Assembly (NCBI RefSeq): GCF_003946725.1
Contig: NZ_RHOY01000008.1
Span: forward strand, 1-64,000
Direction: 5' to 3'
Length of the DNA stretch: 64,000 nucleotides
From: Agrilactobacillus yilanensis
Lineage (GTDB): Bacteria; Bacillota; Bacilli; Lactobacillales; Lactobacillaceae
How positions within the stretch are numbered: position 1 is the stretch's first letter; every line of letters begins with the position of its first letter. The notes under the pieces are model-generated. The model saw nothing but the letters and a program-made list of their open reading frames with translations, did not search any database and was not told the DNA's origin. Shown here in pieces: positions 52,831 through 59,028 of this stretch. A program made the translations under genes and the position numbers.

Positions 52831-52854
52831 TACCCTTATAAAATGGGGGTAAGT
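52831..52854 (+). promoter_or_regulatory. Inverted repeat upstream of the flavodiiron gene
   Basis: TTACCC and GGGGTAA flank an AT-rich TTATAAAATG centre. The site lies 125 bases before the gene and has the look of an operator or -10 region (TTATAAAAT); the -35 is not clear. Confidence 0.35.
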
Positions 52855-52977
52855 GGATTCACTATAAATTGGAAATAATTCTTTAAAATATTGCAGATTA
52901 TGACTTTAAAAGGTAGAATTGAGGTGGTGAAAGCGTTTTTTGAATAACGCAAGTTTATTACATAAGGAGTAATTCAT

Positions 52978-54198
52978 ATGGAAAATGTGCAACAATTAAC
53001 AAAAACAATTCAATCTATTGGTTGTAATGACCGTCGCTTGGAACGCTTTGAAAATCTTTATCCATTACCTAATGGCATCAGTTATAATTCCTATTTTATT
53101 GATGATGAAAAAACAGCTATCATTGATACGGTAGATTCCAGCGTTACTTTGCAATATTTGGAAAATATCAAATTTGCTTTACATGGCCGGGATTTGGATT
53201 ATTTAGTTGTGAATCATATGGAACCAGATCATTGTGCCAATATTGTTGAAATTGCCAAACTCTATCCGAATTTCAAATTAGTGGGCAATAAAAAGACATT
53301 ACAGTTCTTTGAACAGTTTTATCCAGAAACCGATTTAAGTGCGAATTATATGTTGGTTAAAAATGGGGCGACCTTATCTTTAGGCCAACATCAATTAACC
53401 TTCATGCTGGCACCAATGGTTCACTGGCCAGAAGTTATGTTCACGTATGAAAGTACCGAAAAAATCTTGTTCTCTGCAGATGCCTTTGGGACTTTTGGCG
53501 CAATGAACGGGAACTTGTTTACGGATGAATTAGATTATGAACAGCTTTATGGGGATGAATCTCGGCGTTATTATACAAATATTGTGGGTAAATATGGCCC
53601 GCAAGTGACGAAAGCTTTGAAAAAAGCCAGTGACTTTGATATTGCGATGATTGCGCCATTACATGGGCCTGTTTGGCGGACAAACCATAACTATATTTTG
53701 GATCGTTATAAAGCTTGGTCTAGCTATACACCTGAAAAATCTGGGGTAGTTGTCCCTTATGCTTCCGCGTACGGGAACACAGCCTCTGCAGTGGACTACT
53801 TAGTAGCACAATTATCCGCTCAAGGCATCCAAGATATTCGGGTATATGATGTTTCTAAAACCCATCCTTCTTATGTCATTGCAGATATTTTCAAATATAG
53901 TCACGTTATCTTTGCGGCCTCCACTTATAACTTAGCCTTATATCCATCGATGAGTGCTTTATTAGATGAAATGACTATTTTGGATATTAAAGATCGTAAA
54001 TATGCGTTGATCGGTAATGGTAGCTGGGCACCAATGGCCACAAAACATATGGTTGATTTCTTTGAAACACAAAAGAACTGGACAAACTTAGCAGAACCAA
54101 TCACGATTACCACCGCTTTGACTAAAGAACATCAAGCTGAATTTGATGCTTTAGCTAAAACAGTTGCAGATTCGATTAAAGCAGAAACTGAAAAATAG
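52978..54198 (+). CDS. Flavodiiron protein (FprA-type)
   Basis: 406 residues: N-terminal metallo-beta-lactamase domain with diiron ligands His-x-Glu-x-Asp-His (NHMEPDHC, about residues 79-86), a later His (MVHWPE), Asp (SADAFG) and His (PLHGPVW); then a C-terminal flavodoxin domain (VVPYASAYGNTAS, about 258-270). Such enzymes reduce oxygen to water or nitric oxide to nitrous oxide. In a nitrate-respiring organism protection against NO formed from nitrite is an attractive role, but oxygen removal is just as possible. AAGGAG is 9-10 bases before the ATG; terminator follows. Confidence 0.9.
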   Translation: MENVQQLTKTIQSIGCNDRRLERFENLYPLPNGISYNSYFIDDEKTAIIDTVDSSVTLQYLENIKFALHGRDLDYLVVNHMEPDHCANIVEIAKLYPNFKLVGNKKTLQFFEQFYPETDLSANYMLVKNGATLSLGQHQLTFMLAPMVHWPEVMFTYESTEKILFSADAFGTFGAMNGNLFTDELDYEQLYGDESRRYYTNIVGKYGPQVTKALKKASDFDIAMIAPLHGPVWRTNHNYILDRYKAWSSYTPEKSGVVVPYASAYGNTASAVDYLVAQLSAQGIQDIRVYDVSKTHPSYVIADIFKYSHVIFAASTYNLALYPSMSALLDEMTILDIKDRKYALIGNGSWAPMATKHMVDFFETQKNWTNLAEPITITTALTKEHQAEFDALAKTVADSIKAETEK

Positions 54199-54214
54199 TT
54201 ACTAAATTTATGTA

Positions 54215-54263
54215 CAAAAATAGCCGTTACTTTCGATATAGAAGAAAGCAGCGGCTATTTTTG
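54215..54263. terminator. Bidirectional intrinsic terminator
   Basis: AAAAATAGCCGtTaCTTTC pairs with GAAAGcAgCGGCTATTTTT. Between the flavodiiron gene and the convergent membrane-protein gene. Confidence 0.87.
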
Positions 54264-54267
54264 CGAC

Positions 54268-54630
54268 TTAAGCTTGATGTCGAATGTTTAACCAGCAACT
54301 GATTAAAAGACCTAAGAAAATTAGAAGGTACGTTAGATCACTATACGTTTGGGTGGAAAAAGCTGGGATAAATAGTAAAACTAAGAATAAGACGTTTAGG
54401 CCTAAGGTACCTAAAAATACAGGTGATTTGGCACGCGTTGCTGTTGACGCAGTTTGGGTCATTGGTGTGGTTTTAAGCACAAGGACTAAGGCAATCAATA
54501 AACAGATTGTGCCAAGGGCCAGGCCGATCAAAAGTCGCGGACTGGCAACAGGTTGAGAAAAATAACCGAGCCAGCTGAAAAGAATAATAACAATAAGCGT
54601 AATGCTAGAAGTCGCTTTACGAGCAGTCAT
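54268..54630 (-). CDS. Small membrane protein, unknown
   Basis: 120 residues from ATG 54630 (GGAGGTG upstream, correct spacing; the longer frame is not supported). Four hydrophobic segments (about 10-27, 33-54, 70-88, 95-114) with short loops and a Thr/Ala-rich loop between the second and third. I do not recognise the family. Monocistronic, convergent with the flavodiiron gene and divergent from the MFS genes. Confidence 0.6.
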   Translation of the reverse strand: MTARKATSSITLIVIILFSWLGYFSQPVASPRLLIGLALGTICLLIALVLVLKTTPMTQTASTATRAKSPVFLGTLGLNVLFLVLLFIPAFSTQTYSDLTYLLIFLGLLISCWLNIRHQA

Positions 54631-54869
54631 GGGAACACCTCCGATAATTATTTTAAAATAAGAATAATTGCTGTACCTACAGATTATCATAAATTGAGGT
54701 TGCGTCAATGAAAAAAAATTATCATTTTTTCAGATTACGGCTATGCTGGAAAATTTGGAAATGACTTTCAAAATATTTGGCGGAAGGTTTTTAATAATAA
54801 GTAATTGACACCTAAAATTAAAACAACACAACACTGGATTAAAGTCCTATGATAAATTCGCAGAAGTTG

Positions 54870-54898
54870 TTGAAAAAAGTGTTTGATTTCCATACAAT
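54870..54898 (+). promoter_or_regulatory. Promoter of the first MFS gene
   Basis: TTGAAA (54870-54875), 17-base spacer, TACAAT (54893-54898). The 350-base gap 54631-54979 otherwise holds AT-rich sequence and the leader hairpin at 54918. Confidence 0.6.
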
Positions 54899-54917
54899 AA
54901 GGCTAGCTTTTTACATG

Positions 54918-54950
54918 AGTACACGTGAGGATACAGCGTGTATTTTTTTT
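54918..54950 (+). terminator. Leader terminator before the first MFS gene
   Basis: TACACG (54920-54925) pairs with CGTGTA (54937-54942), followed by eight T. It lies between the promoter (54898) and the start codon (54980), so it would reduce or regulate expression. Short stem; its efficiency is uncertain. Confidence 0.5.
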
Positions 54951-54979
54951 GGAAAAATTGGAAGAAGGGTGGCTACTTT

Positions 54980-56146
54980 TTGCAAAAGCAGGGGTTATCA
55001 TTGAAATGGTTATTGGTAGGTTCGTTAATTACCAATACGGGCATTAGTTTTATTTGGCCGTTGACGACCATTTATATGCACGAATATTTGGGGAAACCGT
55101 TAACCGCAGCGGGGATTGTATTATTTATTAATTCCATTGTCATGATTGTCGGCAATTATGTCGGTGGTTATTTGTTTGATCGTTGGCAGCCGTATAAGAC
55201 AATTTTGGTGGGCATCACGATTAATGTTTTATCGGCTTTGATTTTGACCTTCTTCCATGGTTGGCCCAGTTATGCCATCTTTTTGATTATTTTAAGTTTT
55301 GGTAACGGGATTGTGGGGACGAGTATTAATGCGTTTGCGACGTTGGTTCAAAATCGCCGAGCCAGCTATGTCTTTAATGTGCTTTATTTCATGAGTAATT
55401 TAGGCCTGGTTATCGGAACCTTAGTGGTGGGCTTAGTATTGCCGTTTGGGATTGAATATATTTTTGCTTTAGCGACAGGGTTATTTGTCATTTTTTGGCT
55501 CGTTGCGGCTTTGAAATTTAAGGTGACCACTGCTAAGAAACGGCGGAAACAAACTCGGGAAGCGCAAAAAATTCCACGGCAAAGTGCCAATCAAATTATT
55601 GGTCTGCTGATCGTTTTTGTAATTGCTTGGGTGGTTTATGAACAGTGGCAGAGTAATATTTCTGCGTTTATGATTAGTCATCAGATGACGGTGAAGGATT
55701 ATAGTTTTGTCTGGACGTTTAATGCCATTGTTATTGTCGTTTTCCAGCCAGTGTTAACGCACTTTGATAATTGGTTATACGCACATATCCGATCACGACT
55801 GAATGTGGGCTTTTTATTATTCGGCTCTTCTTTTGTGATTTTAATGTTTGCCCATCAATATTGGCATTTCTTACTCGCCATGGGGGTATTGACGTTAGGT
55901 GAAATTCTAGCGTTTCCAGGTGTTTCAACTTATGTGGATGGCCTAGTCCCCGAATCTCAGCGGGGCCGATATCAAGGTATTGTGAATGCGGCGGCTTCTT
56001 TTGGTCGGGCAGTGGGGCCGTTAATTGGCGCATGGGTCATTGAATTTAGTTCGTATCATGTTTTATTCTTCGGCTGCGTTTTAGTCTTATTGCTCTTTTT
56101 GGCAAGTTTTAATCTATTTACGCAACGTAAACAAGCGGAACTTTAA
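54980..56146 (+). CDS. MFS transporter (drug-efflux type), copy 1
   Basis: 388 residues with 12 predicted membrane segments; antiporter-like sequence YVGGYLFDRWQPYKT (motif A region) after segment 2. Start: TTG 54980 (AAGGGTGG 7 bases upstream) chosen because the paralogue at 56307 starts at the same residue; an ATG at 54938 would add 14 residues but has no ribosome-binding site. Closely related to the next gene along its whole length (SFGNGIVGTSI, FSFVWTFNAIV, LTHFD, GRFQGIVNAAASFGRAVGPL shared or nearly so). Substrate unknown; the MdtG-like drug-efflux branch is a guess. Confidence 0.85.
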   Translation: MQKQGLSLKWLLVGSLITNTGISFIWPLTTIYMHEYLGKPLTAAGIVLFINSIVMIVGNYVGGYLFDRWQPYKTILVGITINVLSALILTFFHGWPSYAIFLIILSFGNGIVGTSINAFATLVQNRRASYVFNVLYFMSNLGLVIGTLVVGLVLPFGIEYIFALATGLFVIFWLVAALKFKVTTAKKRRKQTREAQKIPRQSANQIIGLLIVFVIAWVVYEQWQSNISAFMISHQMTVKDYSFVWTFNAIVIVVFQPVLTHFDNWLYAHIRSRLNVGFLLFGSSFVILMFAHQYWHFLLAMGVLTLGEILAFPGVSTYVDGLVPESQRGRYQGIVNAAASFGRAVGPLIGAWVIEFSSYHVLFFGCVLVLLLFLASFNLFTQRKQAEL

Positions 56147-56206
56147 TTTTTTTGAGTTTATCTAAAAAAAATTTAGTTTTGTGTTTTAAAATTGGTCGAT
56201 CCTCGG

Positions 56207-56268
56207 TATAATGAGGATAGTTTCGTCAGCTCACTTAGCGGTTTGACCTTGCTTAAGTGAGTTTTTTG
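56207..56268 (+). promoter_or_regulatory. Leader of the second MFS gene: -10, small palindrome and terminator hairpin
   Basis: ATCCTC-GGTATAAT-GAGGAT (56200-56219) is a palindrome centred on a perfect -10 TATAAT (56207-56212); no good -35. Next, CTCACTTA (56230-56237) pairs with TAAGTGAG (56254-56261), followed by TTTTTT. The hairpin may end the first MFS transcript and/or attenuate the second. Confidence 0.5.
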
Positions 56269-56306
56269 ATGGCTTTTTTAATTAATTATCGGAAGGTGGC
56301 GATCAC

Positions 56307-57476
56307 TTGCAAAAGCAGGGATTAGCTTTGAAATGGCTGCTGTTAGGCGCCTTGATTACCAATACGGGCATTAGTGCCATTTGGCCGTTGACCACAATTT
56401 ATATGCACGAATATTTACATAAATCTTTGACGGCCGCCGGCATTGTGTTGTTTATCAATTCAATTGTGATGGTGGGCGGCAACTATTTAGGCGGTTACTT
56501 GTTTGATCGCTGGCAACCTTATCGCACTTTGTTGACGGGGATTACGATTAATGTTTTCGCAACTTTAATTTTGATTTTTTTCCATGGCTGGCCCAGTTAT
56601 GCAATTTTTTTAGTCATTTTAAGTTTTGGAAACGGTATCGTAGGGACGAGTATTACGGCTTTTGCGACGATGGTCAAAAATCAGCAATCCAGTTATGTTT
56701 TTAATGTTTTGTACTTCATGAATAATATTGGGATTGTTTTTGGTACGTTGATTGTTGGGTTTGTACTGCCATTTGGCATTCAATATATTTTCATGTTGTC
56801 CATGCTGCTGTTTATTTTATTCTGGATTGTCGCCGCATTGAAATTCAATGTGTTACCTGAAAGAAAACGTAAAAAATACGATAAAGGGCCGGCACAATTG
56901 CCGAAACAAAATAAGCATCAAATTATCGGTTTAATGTTAGTCTTTATTGTTGCCTGGATTATTTATGCGCAATGGCAGAGTACGATTTCAGCCTTTATGG
57001 TCAGTCACGGGATGACGGTGAAAGATTATAGCTTTGTCTGGACGTTTAATGCGATTGTTGTTGTGACTTTCCAACCGGTTTTGACGCACTTTGATGCCTT
57101 TTTATACCGGCATATTAAAGCCCGGCTAAACGTAGGCTTTTTACTATTTGCCACCGGTTTTGTGGTGTTGATTTTTGCTAAAGAATATTGGCATTTCTTG
57201 TTGTCCATGGGGATTTTAACGTTAGGTGAAATTTCAGCTTTTCCCAGTGTATCAACTTATGTGGATAGTCTCGTTTATGAATCTCAACGCGGCCGTTTTC
57301 AAGGGATTGTCAATGCGGCAGCTTCCTTTGGTCGGGCAGTGGGGCCGTTAGTGGGGGCGCAAGTGATCGCGTTAAGTTCTTATCACAGTTTATTTGTGGG
57401 CTGTGTTGTGGCATTAGTCGTCTTTTTATTAAATTTCGATATCATTCTGCGGCGTTCAAGGACGCAAAAGCTTTAG
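56307..57476 (+). CDS. MFS transporter (drug-efflux type), copy 2
   Basis: 389 residues, TTG start with GGAAGGTGG upstream. About 12 membrane segments, same motifs as copy 1, with which it shares most residues in the N-terminal half (LITNTGIS..IWPLTTIYMHEYL, FINSIVM, NYLGGYLFDRWQPY) and differs most in the central cytoplasmic loop (around residues 185-210, VLPERKRKKYDKG vs KVTTAKKRRKQTRE). A tandem duplication; separate leaders suggest the copies are regulated independently. Confidence 0.85.
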   Translation: MQKQGLALKWLLLGALITNTGISAIWPLTTIYMHEYLHKSLTAAGIVLFINSIVMVGGNYLGGYLFDRWQPYRTLLTGITINVFATLILIFFHGWPSYAIFLVILSFGNGIVGTSITAFATMVKNQQSSYVFNVLYFMNNIGIVFGTLIVGFVLPFGIQYIFMLSMLLFILFWIVAALKFNVLPERKRKKYDKGPAQLPKQNKHQIIGLMLVFIVAWIIYAQWQSTISAFMVSHGMTVKDYSFVWTFNAIVVVTFQPVLTHFDAFLYRHIKARLNVGFLLFATGFVVLIFAKEYWHFLLSMGILTLGEISAFPSVSTYVDSLVYESQRGRFQGIVNAAASFGRAVGPLVGAQVIALSSYHSLFVGCVVALVVFLLNFDIILRRSRTQKL

Positions 57477-57504
57477 CAAGATTAGAATTGCGTTAAAATA
57501 TTAT

Positions 57505-57534
57505 TTGACAGTTTTATAAAGCCAGTGCTATATT
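57505..57534 (+). promoter_or_regulatory. aroE promoter with extended -10
   Basis: TTGACA (57505-57510), 18-base spacer, TGCTATATT (TATATT at 57529-57534). Near-identical in layout to the promoter at 58668. Confidence 0.75.
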
Positions 57535-57564
57535 AAGACCATTAAATTTAAGGAGTTTTTGAAA

Positions 57565-57609
57565 ATGATTTTAAACACAACAACAACGCGATATTATTGG
57601 TTTAGCTAG
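57565..57609 (+). CDS. Aromatic leader peptide (14 residues) of aroE
   Basis: Reads MILNTTTTRYYWFS and stops at TAG (57607). AAGGAG lies 9-10 bases before the ATG. The Tyr-Tyr-Trp-Phe codons (57592-57603) sit directly before the stop, so shortage of any charged aromatic tRNA would stall the ribosome on the first half of the following stem. Conserved in a second copy at 58727, where the start of the peptide differs but TRYYWFS is the same. I infer control of aroE by attenuation; it is too short for homology-based finding. Confidence 0.8.
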   Translation: MILNTTTTRYYWFS

Positions 57610-57748
57610 CCTGTAGGTGGTCATTGATGTGATCTCTTACAGGAGATCATGTCTATGATGTAGCTAAACGTTGTTTGAATCGAATCAAAAACCAACGGTA
57701 GACCTCATAGATGAAGGCTTTATGTACATTCATCCATGGGGTCTTTTT
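57600..57748 (+). promoter_or_regulatory. Attenuator of aroE (mutually exclusive hairpins and terminator)
   Basis: Stem 1: GTTTAGCTA (57600-57608), overlapping the Phe-Ser-stop codons, pairs with TAGCTAAAC (57661-57669); nested CCTGTA/TACAGG. Terminator: AGACC at 57700 to GGGTCT at 57744 forms a 16-pair hairpin with one mismatch followed by five T. Antiterminator: TCTATGA (57652-57658) pairs with TCATAGA (57705-57711), and CGTTG with CAACG, which would block the terminator. With the ribosome stalled at Tyr/Trp/Phe codons stem 1 cannot form, favouring the antiterminator. Confidence 0.78.
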
Positions 57749-57795
57749 GACCCTTAAATCAAAAATACAGGTGAAAAGACAGGAGAAAGTTGAAA

Positions 57796-58659
57796 ATGGT
57801 AATTGATGCAAAAACAAAATTATATGGTCTGCTGGCCCATCCCTGTCAGCACAGTATGTCCCCTTTAATGCATAATACGGCCTTTGCCCATCATCAGTTG
57901 AATAGTACTTATCTGGCGTTTGACGTGTTGCCGGAAAACATTGAAGCCGCTTTGGCTGGAATGCGGGCCATGGGGGTAGCCGGGGTAAATTTATCCATGC
58001 CGCTAAAAACCGCGGTGTTACCGTATTTAGATGACATCGAACCGGCAGCCAAGCTCATCGGTGCCGTTAATACGATCAAAAATGATCACGGCCGGTTAAC
58101 GGGCTATAATACGGATGGGTTAGGGCTGCTCCAGGCTTTAGCGCCAGAATTTGAACCTAAAGGCGCCCAAATTGCAATTTTAGGGGCCGGCGGGGCGGCT
58201 AAATCGGTAGCGGTGCATTGTGCCTTAGCCGGGGTTAAAAAAATAACGATTTTTAATCGGCATATCGGCCCAGGCAGCAGAGCAGATGCGTTGCAGCAAT
58301 TATTAGCCACCGGGACTGAGGCAGAAGTTGAAGTTTATGCCTTAGACAACACGGCACAATTAAAGCAGACGTTGGGTCAAGTGGCCTTGTTAGTGAATGC
58401 GACGAACTTAGGGATGGGGACTTATGAAGGCCAAAGCCCATTGCCGACACCCGCTGTTTTTTCTAAGGACATTATTGTCTTTGATATGATCTACGCCCCT
58501 CGAGAAACAGCACTTTTGAAATCAGCCCGGGCGGCAGGGTTAACTCGGGTACATAATGGTATTGGGATGTTAATCCAACAAGGGGCTGCCGCATTTAAAA
58601 TTTGGACGGGTGAAGAGATGCCCATTAGTTTAGTCAAAGAAAAGTTAGAATTAAATTAA
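57796..58659 (+). CDS. aroE: Shikimate dehydrogenase
   Basis: NADPH-linked reduction of 3-dehydroshikimate. 287 residues: N-terminal substrate domain with SMSPLMHNTAF, the catalytic Lys and NLSMPLKTAVL, GAVNTIK and YNTDG; then the NADP domain GAGGAAKSVAV, and the C-terminal GIGMLIQQGAAAFKIWTG. ATG 57796 is 10 bases after AGGAG; the TTG at 57790 is too close to that site. It sits alone behind an attenuator, and is followed by a second, near-duplicate attenuator before tkt. Confidence 0.93.
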   Translation: MVIDAKTKLYGLLAHPCQHSMSPLMHNTAFAHHQLNSTYLAFDVLPENIEAALAGMRAMGVAGVNLSMPLKTAVLPYLDDIEPAAKLIGAVNTIKNDHGRLTGYNTDGLGLLQALAPEFEPKGAQIAILGAGGAAKSVAVHCALAGVKKITIFNRHIGPGSRADALQQLLATGTEAEVEVYALDNTAQLKQTLGQVALLVNATNLGMGTYEGQSPLPTPAVFSKDIIVFDMIYAPRETALLKSARAAGLTRVHNGIGMLIQQGAAAFKIWTGEEMPISLVKEKLELN

Positions 58660-58667
58660 AATATAAT

Positions 58668-58696
58668 TTGACACTTGCTCATATGGGTGTTATATT
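58668..58696 (+). promoter_or_regulatory. tkt-aroF-aroB promoter with extended -10
   Basis: TTGACA (58668-58673), 17-base spacer, TGTTATATT (TATATT at 58691-58696). Directly after the aroE stop codon. Confidence 0.75.
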
Positions 58697-58726
58697 AAGA
58701 ACATCAAATTTAAGGAGTTTTTAATT

Positions 58727-58777
58727 ATGCAAAGACAACAATCTTGGAACGCAACTCGATATTACTGGTTTAGCTAG
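58727..58777 (+). CDS. Aromatic leader peptide (16 residues) of the tkt-aro operon
   Basis: Reads MQRQQSWNATRYYWFS then TAG (58775). TAAGGAG lies about 10 bases upstream. Tyr-Tyr-Trp-Phe codons (58760-58771) lie just before the stop, as in the 57565 leader; an extra Trp codon occurs at residue 7. The N-terminal parts of the two peptides differ whereas TRYYWFS is invariant, including synonymous change (tat-tac for the second Tyr), which suggests selection on the encoded peptide. Confidence 0.8.
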   Translation: MQRQQSWNATRYYWFS

Positions 58778-58916
58778 CCTGTAGGTGATCATGGATATGA
58801 TCTCTTACAGGAGATCATGTCTATGATGATAGCTAAACATTGTTTGCGTATAATTAAAAACAAACGGCTACCACATAGATGAAGGATGAGGAATTATTCA
58901 GCTATGTGGTATTTTT
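58768..58916 (+). promoter_or_regulatory. Attenuator of the tkt-aroF-aroB operon
   Basis: Stem 1 GTTTAGCTA (58768-58776) pairs with TAGCTAAAC (58830-58838). Nested CCTGTA/TACAGG encloses GATCAT/ATGATC, which in the aroE copy is GGTCAT/GTGATC, keeping pairs by wobble. Terminator TACCACATAG (58869-58878) pairs with CTATGTGGTA (58902-58911) followed by TTTTT. Antiterminator: TCTATG (58820-58825) pairs with CATAGA (58874-58879), GTTTG with CAAAC. Confidence 0.78.
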
Positions 58917-58953
58917 GTATCTTTAGAGTCCTCGGACACTACTGATTTTAGAT

Positions 58954-58987
58954 ATCCTAATGGCTGAATGAGCTGTTAGGATTTTTT
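58954..58987 (+). terminator. Second terminator in the tkt leader
   Basis: ATCCTAA (58954-58960) pairs with TTAGGAT (58976-58982), inner GCT/AGC, followed by TTTTT. It lies between the attenuator (ends 58916) and the tkt start at 59029. There is no such hairpin in the aroE copy. Confidence 0.65.
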
Positions 58988-59028
58988 ATTTGATTAAGGG
59001 CCAGTTAAAAAAATTAGGAGTGATTGAG

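Noticed and set aside
54923-55013. A leader-peptide frame (ATG at 54916) overlapping the first MFS start.
   Set aside because: No convincing ribosome-binding site, and the frame runs through the terminator hairpin and into the transporter gene in another phase; no counterpart before the second MFS gene.
57600-57670. tRNA-like or T-box element in front of aroE and tkt.
   Set aside because: There is no T-box sequence or specifier loop, and no cloverleaf with CCA; the hairpins are better explained as attenuator stems linked to the leader peptide.
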